NCBI GenBank assembly: GCA_011391655.1
Contig: JAABQE010000122.1
Coordinates: 1 to 13,241, forward strand
Source of the DNA: Hydrogenophilales bacterium
Lineage (GTDB): Bacteria; Pseudomonadota; Gammaproteobacteria; Burkholderiales; Thiobacillaceae
DNA: 13,241 nt
Direction: 5' to 3'
Under the pieces are notes generated by a model. That model was not told the DNA's origin and made no database searches. It saw only the letters and a program-made list of their open reading frames with translations. The position numbers and the translations under genes were made by a program. Shown piece by piece: positions 1 through 8,978 of the stretch (the first letter of the stretch is position 1; the number at the start of each line of letters is the position of its first letter).

Positions 1-1
1 G

Positions 2-778
2 GCCTACCTGATCCTGCACACCCTGCACCTGCCGCTCGACCGCCTCGATCCGTTTCTCGACGCCAGCCTCACCCACGACGAGGCCGAACAGGTCAAAACC
101 GTGATCGAGCGCCGCGTGCGCGAGCGCCTGCCGGCTGCTTATCTCACTCATGAAGCCTGGCTGGCCGAACACCGGTTTTACGTGGATGAACGCGTGATCG
201 TGCCGCGCTCGTTTATCGCCGAACTGCTGCCCGAGCAGCTGTCACCCTGGGTTGAAAATCCGGAAGCCGTGACCCGCGCGCTCGATCTATGCACCGGTTC
301 AGGTTGTTTGGCGATCCTGGCCGCGCTGGCCTTTCCCAACGCCAGCATCGATGCAGTAGATTTGTCTCAGGACGCGCTCGACGTGGCCGCACGCAACGTG
401 GCCGATTACGGCTTGCAGGATCGCGTCGAGCTGATCAAGTCGGATTTGTTCGCGGCGTTGCAAGGCCGTACCTACGACGTCATCATCAGCAACCCGCCCT
501 ACGTCAACGCCAACTCAGTCGCCACGCTGCCGCCGGAATATCAGGCCGAACCCGCACTGGCGCTGGGTTCAGGCGCAGACGGCCTCGACGCCGCCCGGCA
601 GATTCTGGCAAAAGCGAAATCCCACCTCAATCCCGGTGGCCTGCTGGTGGTCGAAATCGGCCACAACCGCGATGTCCTCGAAGCCGCCTACCCCGCCCTG
701 CCCTTTACCTGGCTCGATACCGAAAGCGGCGACCAATTCGTGTTCATGCTGCGGCAAGAAGACTTGCCCGACCGTTAA
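2..778 (+). CDS. prmB: PrmB, ribosomal protein L3 glutamine N5-methyltransferase (5' end outside window)
   Basis: This is the C-terminal ~258 residues of a SAM-dependent methyltransferase. The frame is open to the left edge, so roughly 40 N-terminal residues are missing compared with the ~300-residue family length. PrmB methylates a glutamine of ribosomal protein L3 in the cytoplasm. The SAM-binding motif I (DLCTGSG) lies near residues 95-101 of the visible part. The catalytic NPPY motif of the PrmA/PrmB/PrmC/HemK family is near residues 164-167. The N-terminal part (AYLILHTLHLPLDRLDPF) and the NPPYVNA continuation fit PrmB better than PrmC. An in-frame GTG at 101 is internal, not the start, because the family-type sequence continues upstream of it. 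The gene ends in TAA and converges on the GGDEF-EAL gene with only 16 bp between stop codons. Confidence 0.93.
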   Translation, partial: AYLILHTLHLPLDRLDPFLDASLTHDEAEQVKTVIERRVRERLPAAYLTHEAWLAEHRFYVDERVIVPRSFIAELLPEQLSPWVENPEAVTRALDLCTGSGCLAILAALAFPNASIDAVDLSQDALDVAARNVADYGLQDRVELIKSDLFAALQGRTYDVIISNPPYVNANSVATLPPEYQAEPALALGSGADGLDAARQILAKAKSHLNPGGLLVVEIGHNRDVLEAAYPALPFTWLDTESGDQFVFMLRQEDLPDR

Positions 779-779
779 C

Positions 780-806
780 CTGTCACGACTGCAGCTATCG
801 TGACAG
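780..806. terminator. Perfect 9-bp inverted repeat between convergent genes
   Basis: Arms at 780-788 (CTGTCACGA) and 798-806 (TCGTGACAG) are perfectly complementary around a 9-nt loop. The repeat lies just after the prmB stop and overlaps the last codons and TAG stop of the minus-strand GGDEF-EAL gene. Its position suggests a shared bidirectional terminator or an RNA 3'-end stabiliser. Neither side has a clear T-tract, so intrinsic termination is uncertain. Confidence 0.45.
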
Positions 807-2942
807 CTGGGCATCCGGGGCAACATCGCTTGTCTTCGTATCCTCCAGCAACCACTCCCGGCTCAGCAGATCAAGAATATCCGCAGCGGGTACCGGCCTG
901 CTGAAGTAGAAGCCCTGCAGCGTATTGCAAGACAGGCTTTTTAGCGCCTCGGCCTGCTCAAGGGTTTCCACGCCCTCGGCCGTCACGCTGAAGCCGAGAT
1001 TTTTAGCCAAAGAGAGTATGGCCCGGACGATGGCATAGTTCTCCCGGTCATGCGGCAAGCCCTGCACAAAGCTCTGGTCCACCTTGAGATTGTTCAGCGG
1101 CATGCGCTTGAGATAGTTCATGGACGAATAGCCGGTTCCAAAATCGTCCAATGCAATCTGCACCCCGCCATCGCTCAGTGCCTCCAGGGTTGCGAGCGTT
1201 GCCCCGCTGTCCTCCATCACCGCGCCTTCCGTCACCTCCAGTTCCAGCAATTCGGGGGCCAAGCCGGTCTGTTCCAGAATGTCAAATACGGTCTTCACCA
1301 GGTTGGGGTCCTTGAATTGCATCGGTGACAGATTCACCGCGACACGCAAGCCCTTTCCCGCAGCCTGCCAGCGGGCGGCATCCGTGCAGGCGGTGCGCAA
1401 TACCCATTCGCCAATCGGCACGATCAGGCCGTTTTCCTCTGCCAGCGGAATGAAATCCATCGGGGAAATCGTTCCCTGCTCCGGGTGATTCCAGCGTATG
1501 AGGGCCTCGATCGACCGGATACGGCCGCTCACCAGGTCCAGCTGGGGCTGATAAACCAGGCTGAACTCTTCGCGCGTCAGTGCCTGACGCAGGTTGCTTT
1601 CCAGATTGAGCCGCTGCTGCGCACGCTGCGTGAGTGAACTGCAGTAGAACTGGCAATTGTCACGCCCCTTGTCCTTGGCATGGTACATGGCGGTGTCTGC
1701 GTGCTTGAGCAGACTGGCTGCGTCCTCACCATCGCTGGGAAAGAGCGCGATGCCAATGCTGGCGGTCAGCACCACTTCACGTCCATCCAGCATGAAGGGG
1801 CGACGCATCAATTCGCGGATTCGGTGCGCCACCATCAGCGCCTCTTCGGGCCGGGAGATGTTGGGGATCAGCGCGGTGAATTCGTCGCCGCCGAGGCGGG
1901 CGAGCTCCACTTCGATTTTGTCGTCCTTCGCACGCGACACCATGTCATTGGGACGGATACTTTTTTGCAGACGGTCTGCCGCCCATTGCAGAATCAGGTC
2001 GCCAGTATTGTGGCCCATGGTGTCGTTGATGGCTTTGAATCCATCCAGATCCATGAACAGGACGGCGAGTTGCCTGGTCTCACGCTGGGCAATCCTGACT
2101 TCCCGATCCAGTCGCTCCATGAAGGATTGCCGGTTCGGCAACCGGGTCAGGCTGTCGAAATAGGCCAGCTGGCTGATTTTTTGCTCCGCCAGTTTGCGAT
2201 CGGTAATGTCGCGGGACAGGACGATGAAATGCGGTGTCTGCCCGGAGTCGGTGATTTTTGGCGCGATGGACAATTCGAACCAGAATGTCCCATGCGGCAA
2301 CTGCAGTTCGAATTGCTGTCCACTTGACGCCCCCTTGTCATGGGCCTCGCGCAAGGCGGACATGCAGACCTCGGCGGCCTCGGGCGGCAGAACGTCCTTG
2401 ACGGTTCTACCGACCAGGCTCTCGGCTGGCGCAGCCAGCAAGTCGGTGCGCGGCGAATGGTAGTCGATGTAGTGACCATCAATATCGAGCTCGAAGAGCA
2501 AATCCGGGATGGCTTGCAGCACTGCCGCATTGCGGTCTTTGGCCTCGCGCAAATCCTGGGAAGCCTGATACGCACGCATCAGGTATTTCACCCGATGGCT
2601 GATCAGCGTCCAGTTGATGGGCTTGGCGATAAAGTCGGTGGCGCCGTGTTCGTAGGCTCGCTCAATCGAATCGGTGTCATCCATGGCGGTCACCATGATG
2701 ATCGGCAATTCGTCACCGGCTTCCTTGCGCAAGGCGGCACACACCTGATACCCATCCAGGCCCGGCATCTCCACGTCCAGCATGACGATATCGCACGGAT
2801 CATCCAAAAACTGGCGCAGCGCCTCATTGCCGTCAGCGGCGAGGCAAACCTCGAATCCACCCTTTTTCAAGGCAGCACTCATGAGCAGACGCGCGGTGGG
2901 CTCGTCATCCGCCACCAGCACTCTGATCGGCGCTCCTCTCAT
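795..2942 (-). CDS. Response regulator with REC-PAS-GGDEF-EAL domains (c-di-GMP synthesis/degradation)
   Basis: This 715-residue cytoplasmic protein is the likely output of the block. Its receiver domain (about 5-120) has acidic D12/D13, phosphoacceptor D56 ([11 protein letters not shown]), T85 and K107. A PAS domain follows at about 141-250. The GGDEF domain (about 255-430) has an intact GGDEF at 351-355. An RxxD candidate inhibitory site lies at 330-333, separated from GGDEF by about 11 more residues than usual. The EAL domain (about 450-695) has EAL at 479-481 and keeps the metal and catalytic residues: [29 protein letters not shown] and LQGF. Both enzymatic activities therefore look possible; which dominates cannot be told from sequence. 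The ATG start overlaps the kinase stop (ATGA), with GGAGG seven bases upstream. Phosphate most likely comes from the Hpt domain of the adjacent kinase. There is no DNA-binding domain. Confidence 0.95.
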   Translation of the reverse strand: MRGAPIRVLVADDEPTARLLMSAALKKGGFEVCLAADGNEALRQFLDDPCDIVMLDVEMPGLDGYQVCAALRKEAGDELPIIMVTAMDDTDSIERAYEHGATDFIAKPINWTLISHRVKYLMRAYQASQDLREAKDRNAAVLQAIPDLLFELDIDGHYIDYHSPRTDLLAAPAESLVGRTVKDVLPPEAAEVCMSALREAHDKGASSGQQFELQLPHGTFWFELSIAPKITDSGQTPHFIVLSRDITDRKLAEQKISQLAYFDSLTRLPNRQSFMERLDREVRIAQRETRQLAVLFMDLDGFKAINDTMGHNTGDLILQWAADRLQKSIRPNDMVSRAKDDKIEVELARLGGDEFTALIPNISRPEEALMVAHRIRELMRRPFMLDGREVVLTASIGIALFPSDGEDAASLLKHADTAMYHAKDKGRDNCQFYCSSLTQRAQQRLNLESNLRQALTREEFSLVYQPQLDLVSGRIRSIEALIRWNHPEQGTISPMDFIPLAEENGLIVPIGEWVLRTACTDAARWQAAGKGLRVAVNLSPMQFKDPNLVKTVFDILEQTGLAPELLELEVTEGAVMEDSGATLATLEALSDGGVQIALDDFGTGYSSMNYLKRMPLNNLKVDQSFVQGLPHDRENYAIVRAILSLAKNLGFSVTAEGVETLEQAEALKSLSCNTLQGFYFSRPVPAADILDLLSREWLLEDTKTSDVAPDAQLSR

Positions 2943-5707
2943 TCAGTCACCTCCAACAATATGGCCTGCATGTCCGACACCGCACGCTGGTGTTCTAGTC
3001 TGACTTCATCCAGCAAGTCGCGGGCTTCATCAATCCGCTGCTCGCGTCCCAGCTTTTCCAGTTGTTTATAAAGACCAGACAAGGTCTCGGCGCCAACATT
3101 GGCCGTGCCGGACTTGAGTGCATGTGCAGCCTGCCCCAGCATTTTACTGTCACCGCTAGCGATCGCCAGCTCAATATGATCGACACGCTGCTGCGCTGAC
3201 TTGAGGAAGGTGTGCATAATTTCGTGTGCCAGCCCCATGCCGCCTTCCGGATCGAGTTCACGCAACGATTCCAGAACGTTCAGATTGATTGCGGATGTGG
3301 GCGCAACGCTGAATGGTTGGGCTGGCTGAAGGGCATCCACCTCATCCCTGTCCTGCGCCACCATGGACAACCAGCGCAGCAAGGTCATCTTCAACTGCAA
3401 CAGGCTATAAGGCTTGGAGAGGAAGTCGTCCATCCCCGCATCCAGACATTTCTGGCGGTCACCCTGCATCGCATTGGCAGTCAAGGCAATGATTGGAAGT
3501 TTTTCGCCACGCCCGCCCGGCATCGCACGTATGGCAGTGGTGGCCTCATATCCATCCATGACCGGCATCTGGCAATCCATCAGAATCAGGTCGAAAGCGC
3601 GATCCTTCACCATTTCTACCGCTTCCTGGCCGTTATTGGCAACTACCACCGGCATCCCCAGTTTAGCCAGCATGGCTTGCGCCACTTTCTGGTTGACCGG
3701 GTTGTCCTCGACCAGCAGCACTGTGCCCAGCAAGGGGGTATCAAGCGACGCAGACTTCGGCTTTTGATGATCAGCCAGGGAGGGTTCGGTGGCCAGCACA
3801 CTGCTGACGACGCGAAACAGATCTGCGCGGCGAATCGGCTTGTTGATACAGCGCAGAATGCCCGCATCCTGCCGGGTCTGCTGGTCGGCATGGGTATAGG
3901 TCGAGGTCAGCATCATCAGGCGCGTGCTGTTGAGTTGCGGATCGGCATGAATGGTACGCGCCAGCTGCAAGCCGTCCATTTTCGGCATATGCATGTCCAG
4001 TACAGCCAGCTCGAAAGGGTTGCCGTCTGCCACGGCCTGCGCCATCAGTTGCAGCGCCGCCTCGCCCCCCTCGGCGCAGGTTACGCGCATGCGCCAGCCT
4101 TCCAGCTGCTGTTGCTGTACGTCACGATTGGTCTGGTTGTCATCCACCACCAGCACACGCACCCCGCTCAGCACGGTTGATTGCTGTGCCTTCACCGCGC
4201 CGGTTGTTCGCGGCAGCCGCAAGTCGATGAAAAATTTCGCGCCCTGCCCGGGTGCGCTTTCAACCCGGATACGTCCGCCCATCAGTTCCACCAGCCGCTT
4301 GCAGATCGCCAGTCCGAGACCGGTGCCGCCAAACTTGCGGGTGGTGGAGCCATCCGCCTGCGAAAAATGCTCGAAGATCCGGCTCTGCGACTCCGGCTCG
4401 ATGCCGATGCCGGTATCTTCGACGCACAGACTGATCATGGCATCCTCTCCGGATTCACCCTGCAGCGCTACCCGCACCACGACTTCGCCTTCTTCTGTGA
4501 ACTTGATCGCATTGCCAACCAGGTTGGTCACAATCTGGCGCACCCGGAACGGATCCCCGCGCAAGGCCATCGACACTTCCGGTGGCATGAACTGGGAAGC
4601 CAGCTCCAGACCCTTGTTCTCGGCCTGGTGGGCGAACATCGCCAGGGTATCTTCAACCAGTTCAACCAGGTCGAACTCGACCGACTCCAGGTTCAAGTGG
4701 CCGGATTCAATCTTGGAAAAATCAAGGATGTCATTGATGACCCCCAGCAAATGCTGGCCGGACTGCTGTACCGACTCAGCCCACAGCTGCTGTTGTGGCA
4801 CCAGCTCGCTGCTGAGTAGCAGTTCGTTCATCCCCAGCACGCCATTCATCGGCGTGCGGATTTCGTGACTCATGGTGGCAAGAAACTCGCTTTTGGCCTG
4901 GCTCGCCGCCTCGGCCGCATCCTTGGCCTGCGTCAGTTCGATGGTGCGGTTGAACACCTGCTCTTCGAGATGCTCGCGGTGCGTGGCCAGCTCAAAATCG
5001 CGCTGCTGGATCTGTTCCAGCATCGCGTTGAACCCGCCAGCCAGCATGTTTATTTCCCTGATCTCGACGGGCTCGGCGCGCAGTGAATAATCCTTGCGCA
5101 TGGAAACCTGATCCATCAGGCCGGACAAGGCATGGAGCGGATGGAGCACCGATGCGTTGAGCCTGCGTGTCATCAGATTGGCGATCAGTATCGCCAGCAC
5201 CGCTGCAGCCAGCGTAATCCCGGCCTGCCAGCCAATTTGCCTGAAGAGCGCATCCATACCAACCATCAGATATATGCCACCGATCACGTTGTCATCCTGG
5301 ACAATGGGCTGCACCAAAGCAATGTGATCGAGCCCGTAATTGACGCTTGCCTGCAGGGATACCAGCGAGACAGGCAACACATGATCGGCGACCACATATT
5401 GCGCGAACCGTTTCCCCCTGGCATCGTAAATCGCGACGCCATGATCATCTGGCGAGTAGCGCAGCGTTTGCAATAGCGCATGGGCCGAATCGGTATCGCT
5501 GAACATCAGGCTGGCAGTTGCGTTTTCCGCCAGCACGCTGCCCTTGACCTGGCTCGTGTTCACCAGTGAAAACAGGCTGATCGTGAAACTGCTCACAATG
5601 ATGATCACGGCGACAATGCTCAAGGCAACAGCCAGCGTGATCCGGTTGATCCGGCGCAGTTGGTCCCCCAGCGTAACCCGGCCAGTGCCTGACTTGATCC
5701 GCTTCAT
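2939..5707 (-). CDS. Hybrid histidine kinase: CHASE8-like sensor, HAMP, HisKA, HATPase, REC, REC, Hpt
   Basis: This is a 922-residue inner-membrane tripartite (BarA-type) kinase. Two membrane segments (about 24-48 and 160-180) flank a periplasmic domain of ~110 residues. That domain ([17 protein letters not shown], then [14 protein letters not shown]) matches the CHASE8 pattern of Pseudomonas YfiN/TpbB. HAMP (about 181-235) and a coiled coil lead to HisKA, with H281 in [11 protein letters not shown]. The HATPase has N399, DTGIGIE at 431-437 and a GGTGLGLAI box. Receiver 1 has D571, receiver 2 has D711, and Hpt has H862 in [11 protein letters not shown]. All phosphorelay residues are present. 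The frame is open 80 codons further upstream, but the ATG at 5707 is chosen because it overlaps the YfiR stop (ATGA), has GAGG seven bases upstream and begins a proper membrane N-terminus; the extra codons only shadow the YfiR gene. Its likely inputs are the YfiR-like proteins and its likely output is the downstream regulator. Confidence 0.95.
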   Translation of the reverse strand: MKRIKSGTGRVTLGDQLRRINRITLAVALSIVAVIIIVSSFTISLFSLVNTSQVKGSVLAENATASLMFSDTDSAHALLQTLRYSPDDHGVAIYDARGKRFAQYVVADHVLPVSLVSLQASVNYGLDHIALVQPIVQDDNVIGGIYLMVGMDALFRQIGWQAGITLAAAVLAILIANLMTRRLNASVLHPLHALSGLMDQVSMRKDYSLRAEPVEIREINMLAGGFNAMLEQIQQRDFELATHREHLEEQVFNRTIELTQAKDAAEAASQAKSEFLATMSHEIRTPMNGVLGMNELLLSSELVPQQQLWAESVQQSGQHLLGVINDILDFSKIESGHLNLESVEFDLVELVEDTLAMFAHQAENKGLELASQFMPPEVSMALRGDPFRVRQIVTNLVGNAIKFTEEGEVVVRVALQGESGEDAMISLCVEDTGIGIEPESQSRIFEHFSQADGSTTRKFGGTGLGLAICKRLVELMGGRIRVESAPGQGAKFFIDLRLPRTTGAVKAQQSTVLSGVRVLVVDDNQTNRDVQQQQLEGWRMRVTCAEGGEAALQLMAQAVADGNPFELAVLDMHMPKMDGLQLARTIHADPQLNSTRLMMLTSTYTHADQQTRQDAGILRCINKPIRRADLFRVVSSVLATEPSLADHQKPKSASLDTPLLGTVLLVEDNPVNQKVAQAMLAKLGMPVVVANNGQEAVEMVKDRAFDLILMDCQMPVMDGYEATTAIRAMPGGRGEKLPIIALTANAMQGDRQKCLDAGMDDFLSKPYSLLQLKMTLLRWLSMVAQDRDEVDALQPAQPFSVAPTSAINLNVLESLRELDPEGGMGLAHEIMHTFLKSAQQRVDHIELAIASGDSKMLGQAAHALKSGTANVGAETLSGLYKQLEKLGREQRIDEARDLLDEVRLEHQRAVSDMQAILLEVTE
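2950..2954 (-). promoter_or_regulatory. Shine-Dalgarno (GGAGG) of the REC-PAS-GGDEF-EAL gene
   Basis: GGAGG on the minus strand lies within the last codons of the kinase gene, seven bases before the ATG at 2942. With the ATGA stop/start overlap it fixes this start and indicates translational coupling of regulator to kinase. Confidence 0.8.
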
Positions 5708-6225
5708 TGTCTGACCTCGCTGGCCAGGGTCAGCAGCTTCGAACTGAGATTCAGCCCATTGCCGCGGGCTGCGGCCAGATTGGCCTCGAACGTCACTTTG
5801 CTTTCCCGGGTGCCCATGTTGAGGGCGACGCCCTGACGCATGGCACCCGGTGAATCGGCCACGGTCAACACTGGCTTGCTGCTCAGAGTGTCGAGCACAC
5901 GCAACAGGTTGTCGATCACCGGGCGCGTGATGAATACCACCTGGCAATTTTCCAGCATGTCCACGCTGTTAACGCGCATAACCGTGAGGCTGCGCCCACC
6001 CACGTTCCTGCCCTTGAATCGATCCAGTTCCGCACCGAACGGATCCGGACCGTACACGCACAGATTCAGGGTACTGCCCACTTCGGCGGGCCACTCGGTA
6101 AATGAAGCAAAGTTGACCAGGAAGGCTGCCTTGATCCGGTATTCGGCCAGGTTTTCTGCAACAGCCTGGGACACGCAGCACAACAAGGCCAGAGTGCTGA
6201 CAAGGACGCGCAGCGCGGCTCTCAT
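5704..6225 (-). CDS. YfiR-like periplasmic regulator A (DUF4154)
   Basis: This is a 173-residue exported protein of the YfiR/DUF4154 family. A signal peptide covers about residues 1-23 (hydrophobic core then AVA|EN). The mature protein has the family signature [18 protein letters not shown], then [10 protein letters not shown] and GRSLTV, and ends [14 protein letters not shown]. It has only two mature cysteines (C56 and C94), placed as in other YfiR proteins where a disulfide is plausible. In Pseudomonas, YfiR is a periplasmic inhibitor of the CHASE8 protein YfiN. Here its stop overlaps the start of a CHASE8-like kinase, so that kinase is its most likely partner. The ATG at 6225 is chosen because AGGGAGG lies five bases upstream; a start at 6243 would place that ribosome site inside the gene. 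A 70-bp gap separates it from receptor A. Confidence 0.92.
   Translation of the reverse strand: MRAALRVLVSTLALLCCVSQAVAENLAEYRIKAAFLVNFASFTEWPAEVGSTLNLCVYGPDPFGAELDRFKGRNVGGRSLTVMRVNSVDMLENCQVVFITRPVIDNLLRVLDTLSSKPVLTVADSPGAMRQGVALNMGTRESKVTFEANLAAARGNGLNLSSKLLTLASEVRQ
5715..5718 (-). promoter_or_regulatory. Shine-Dalgarno (GAGG) of the hybrid kinase
   Basis: GAGG lies inside the C-terminal SEVRQ codons of the upstream YfiR-like gene, seven bases before the kinase ATG at 5707. It supports this start and coupled translation of YfiR and kinase. Confidence 0.7.
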
Positions 6226-6230
6226 CGCGG

Positions 6231-6237
6231 CCTCCCT
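6231..6237 (-). promoter_or_regulatory. Shine-Dalgarno (AGGGAGG) deciding the YfiR-like A start
   Basis: AGGGAGG on the minus strand, five bases before the ATG at 6225, is the strongest ribosome site in the block. It argues against the in-frame ATG at 6243. Confidence 0.8.
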
Positions 6238-6295
6238 GGGCATCGGGCAAGCTGCGATGTACCAGAAACAACGGCGTGATGGCGCGAGTCAACCA

Positions 6296-8356
6296 TCAGA
6301 AACGGTACTCCAGCTTAACTCGAACGCTGCGGCCATCCTGCTCCAGAACGTTCTGCCAGTTCCTGCTGGTGAACGGCGCCGGGTGCTGGTACCCCTGGTC
6401 GAACAGGTTACGGATGCCCAGTGATACCTCCAGCCCCCTGGCCCAGTTGCTGGCGGTCAGATTCAGGTTGGACAGCCAGTAGTCGGCGACGTAACCCCCC
6501 TCAGGCGTCAGCCGCTTGGCGTCGTACTGGAGTTCATAGCCGAGGCGCAGCCCGGCCCAGGGCAAGGGGGAGGAATAATTGAGTTTGCCCAGCCAGTGGG
6601 GGGAGTTGATGAGCGCGCTGCCGGTTGCAAAGGCGACATCCTGATAGGACACACTGCCGCGCAGCCGGCTGCCTGAGTCCCAGGTCTTGTCAGCCGACAG
6701 TTCCACGCCGCTGGCGTCCACCGTGCCACCTGACTGGTATTGGCTCAGCCCCCCGCCGATGTCGGCCAGCGTGATGACATCCCGTAGCGTCCACTGGTAG
6801 ATCGAGCCACGCACGTTGAAATCGTTCGCCAGCCGGTGATCGACGACCAACTCCACGGAATCGATGCGCTCACCCTCCAGGCTGGGGTTCGCCGCCAGGG
6901 ACTGGCCGTCATCGTAAGTCGCCTCGGATGCGTTGGGCGCGCGATGGGCGCGGCCGAACAGGGCCTTGAGCGTCGTCACTGGCGTCGCCTGCCAGATCAG
7001 CGCCGCACGCGGACTCAGCTGGGTGCCGGTGACATCGTTGCGGTCCACCCGCAAGCCCAGGGTGGTTGACCAGGTGTCGCTGAGGCGCCATTCGTCCTGG
7101 GCATAGAGGCCGGCGCGCCAGCCCGAGCCCTGGACGTCCACTTCGAGGTCCGGCGTGGTGAGGTCATCATTGCGCTGGACGATGCGGTCGTTGACCTGCA
7201 CCTCCGTCCCCAGCATGAGTGTGTGGTTGGGAATGCCCTTATACAGCAGCCGTAGTTCGGCGCCATACCATTTGCCGATGCCTTCAAAATAATACGGCGC
7301 GCCGTCGTAGAAGTAGAGGCCGCTCCAGTGCTCCTGGCCGAGGAACAGGCGGCCCAGCACATCGAGCGCGCCCCCGGAGACGCTGTCCTGATAGACGAGT
7401 TGAGTCTGCAAATAACGGTCGCGCTGGTATTGCCCGGGGGCCAGCGGGTCGCTCAGGTACTGCGCGGTGGGGTCTTCCCTGCGGCGATCGCCATACACGA
7501 AATCCAGGCCCCAGGGACCGCGGCTGACGCGGGCGAAGAATTCCTTGTCACGCTCGCCGTCAAGACCTGCGGCCACACCGGAGGTCGCGAAGCCAAAAGC
7601 GTCGGCGCCGGGAAACTCCATGAACGGATTTTCGCCGCGCGCGTCCAGGCCCGAGGCTGAAAGCAGCACGTCCACGCCATTGTCCAGCACCTTGCCCCAA
7701 CTCACGCGCCCCTCTCGCAGGGCCCGGAGATCTTGCCAGGCAGCGGTCACCTCGCCGCCGTCGACGAGTGCGCCGCTGCGGGTGATCACGTTGACGACGC
7801 CGAACATGGCGTTCTGGCCATAGACGGCGCCGCCCGGGCCGGCGATAAATTCGATGCGCTCGACCAGATCCATGTCGAGCGGGAACTCACGCCCGATCAT
7901 GGCGGCGTCATACAGCGCGTCGTTGACGCGATTGCCATTGATGGCGAGCAGCACCCGGGTGTTGTAATCCCCGGGCAGGCCAAAGCCCCGCGCGCCCAGA
8001 TAGCTGTATTGGCGGTCGTCGGTGATATGGATGCCGGGCAGGCTGGACAGAGCCTGATCCAGTGTGCGCCAGCCGAAAGCCTTGATCTCGTCGCGGGTGA
8101 TGACGCTGACTGAAGCCGCCACTTCGTTCTGCTTTTGTTCGTATTTGGCGGCGCTGCTTTGCTTGCGGTCGTACTTGGAGTCGCTGCTCAGCTGGGTTTC
8201 CACCAGAGCTTCCAGGTTCAAATCGACCGGATCGGTCTCGGCTTGGGCTGGAAATGCCATAAAGAGCGTCAGGCTCAATCCCACTATCGACGAAATTCTG
8301 GCGAAGTCAGTCATGCTGAACAGTCTCATTGCGGGGAAAAATGGCCAAAGCGGCAT
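6296..8356 (-). CDS. TonB-dependent outer-membrane receptor A
   Basis: This protein of up to 686 residues has a signal peptide ending AQA|E near residue 39, a plug domain (about 81-195; SVSVITRDEIKAFGWRT, RGFGLPGD, GPGGAVYG, FGVVNVITR) and a 22-strand-type barrel. The barrel has the usual NLFD..Y segment and a terminal phenylalanine (EYRF). Such receptors import siderophores, cobalamin, sugars or other ligands using TonB energy; the substrate cannot be told from sequence. There is no N-terminal STN (FecA-type) signalling domain. The start is uncertain: ATG codons at 8356, 8329 and 8314 are in frame, none with a strong ribosome site. The longest is listed, but 8329 or 8314 gives a more typical signal peptide. 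Ahead of the plug is a tandem 10-residue repeat absent from receptor B. Receptor B is a close paralogue, about three quarters identical across the plug by eye. YfiR-like A follows 70 bp downstream. Confidence 0.93.
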   Translation of the reverse strand: MPLWPFFPAMRLFSMTDFARISSIVGLSLTLFMAFPAQAETDPVDLNLEALVETQLSSDSKYDRKQSSAAKYEQKQNEVAASVSVITRDEIKAFGWRTLDQALSSLPGIHITDDRQYSYLGARGFGLPGDYNTRVLLAINGNRVNDALYDAAMIGREFPLDMDLVERIEFIAGPGGAVYGQNAMFGVVNVITRSGALVDGGEVTAAWQDLRALREGRVSWGKVLDNGVDVLLSASGLDARGENPFMEFPGADAFGFATSGVAAGLDGERDKEFFARVSRGPWGLDFVYGDRRREDPTAQYLSDPLAPGQYQRDRYLQTQLVYQDSVSGGALDVLGRLFLGQEHWSGLYFYDGAPYYFEGIGKWYGAELRLLYKGIPNHTLMLGTEVQVNDRIVQRNDDLTTPDLEVDVQGSGWRAGLYAQDEWRLSDTWSTTLGLRVDRNDVTGTQLSPRAALIWQATPVTTLKALFGRAHRAPNASEATYDDGQSLAANPSLEGERIDSVELVVDHRLANDFNVRGSIYQWTLRDVITLADIGGGLSQYQSGGTVDASGVELSADKTWDSGSRLRGSVSYQDVAFATGSALINSPHWLGKLNYSSPLPWAGLRLGYELQYDAKRLTPEGGYVADYWLSNLNLTASNWARGLEVSLGIRNLFDQGYQHPAPFTSRNWQNVLEQDGRSVRVKLEYRF
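8129..8188 (-). repeat. Tandem 30-bp duplication inside receptor A
   Basis: Units 8129-8158 and 8159-8188 match at 23 of 30 positions. They encode SSAAKYEQKQ and SSDSKYDRKQ back to back, between the signal peptide and plug. Receptor B carries only one such unit (TGASKYEQKQ). The divergence between copies means the duplication is not recent. Confidence 0.8.
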
Positions 8357-8434
8357 CCAAAACCGGATATTCAGGTTTTAACGGTAAGCCTGCCGTTTTT
8401 TGAAGAGCACACGCGTAAGCGCAGTGGTACAAAG

Positions 8435-8959
8435 TCATTGCCGCACCTCGCTGGCCAGGCGCAGCAGTTTCGAGCTAAGGCTCAGGTCGGCGCGGCGGGT
8501 CACGGGCAGATTGACCTCAAAGGCGACCTTGCCCTGACGAAGCACCATGTTGATGCTTGCGCCAGCGTCGAGCGCATCCTTGGAGTCCGCCACGATCAGC
8601 ACGGGTTCGCCGCGCACGGCCTCAAGGATACGTGGCAAGTTGCCGATGGCCGATCCGGCGACAAACAGCACGCGACAACTTTTCAACTGGTCGAGGCTGC
8701 CCGGATTACGGATCGTGAGATTTCGCCCGTTCACAGTCTTGCTTTCGAGTGCATCCAACTCATTACCGAATGGATTCTCACCATAAACGCACAGGGGCAG
8801 CGGGCTACCCACCTTCTGCGGCCACTCGGTAAAAGCAATAAAGTTATAGAGAAAGCCAGCCTTGACCCGATATTCCGGGGTGGCCTGGCCAAACGCACCC
8901 AGGCTGACCAGCATGAGGCTGGCAGCCAGCAACAGGTGGCGCTTGAGTTTGCAATCCAT
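8435..8959 (-). CDS. YfiR-like periplasmic regulator B (DUF4154)
   Basis: This 174-residue paralogue of YfiR-like A has a signal peptide of about 26 residues (GAFGQA|TP). It then shows YRVKAGFLYNFIAFTEWP, LCVYGENPFGNELD and NGRNLTI, and the near-identical C-terminus LSSKLLRLASEVRQ. It has the same two mature cysteines (C57 and C95). The ATG at 8959 is used; a GTG directly before it (8962) could also serve, and the ribosome site is weak for both. It follows receptor B by 19 bp and precedes receptor A by 78 bp. As the second YfiR in the block it probably reports receptor B status to the same kinase, but it is not adjacent to a kinase gene. Its end keeps a GAGG-N7-ATGA arrangement like that at the YfiR A/kinase junction. 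Confidence 0.9.
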   Translation of the reverse strand: MDCKLKRHLLLAASLMLVSLGAFGQATPEYRVKAGFLYNFIAFTEWPQKVGSPLPLCVYGENPFGNELDALESKTVNGRNLTIRNPGSLDQLKSCRVLFVAGSAIGNLPRILEAVRGEPVLIVADSKDALDAGASINMVLRQGKVAFEVNLPVTRRADLSLSSKLLRLASEVRQ

Positions 8960-8978
8960 CACAGTGGGCGTGTCCCGG

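Noticed and set aside
101..103. GTG as the prmB start
   Set aside because: The frame is open to the window edge and the upstream residues are PrmB-like, so the gene is truncated by the window rather than starting here.
5708..5947. 80-codon N-terminal extension of the kinase
   Set aside because: It fully overlaps YfiR-like A in another frame, has a low-complexity composition and lacks a ribosome site. The ATGA overlap with GAGG seven bases upstream marks the start at 5707.
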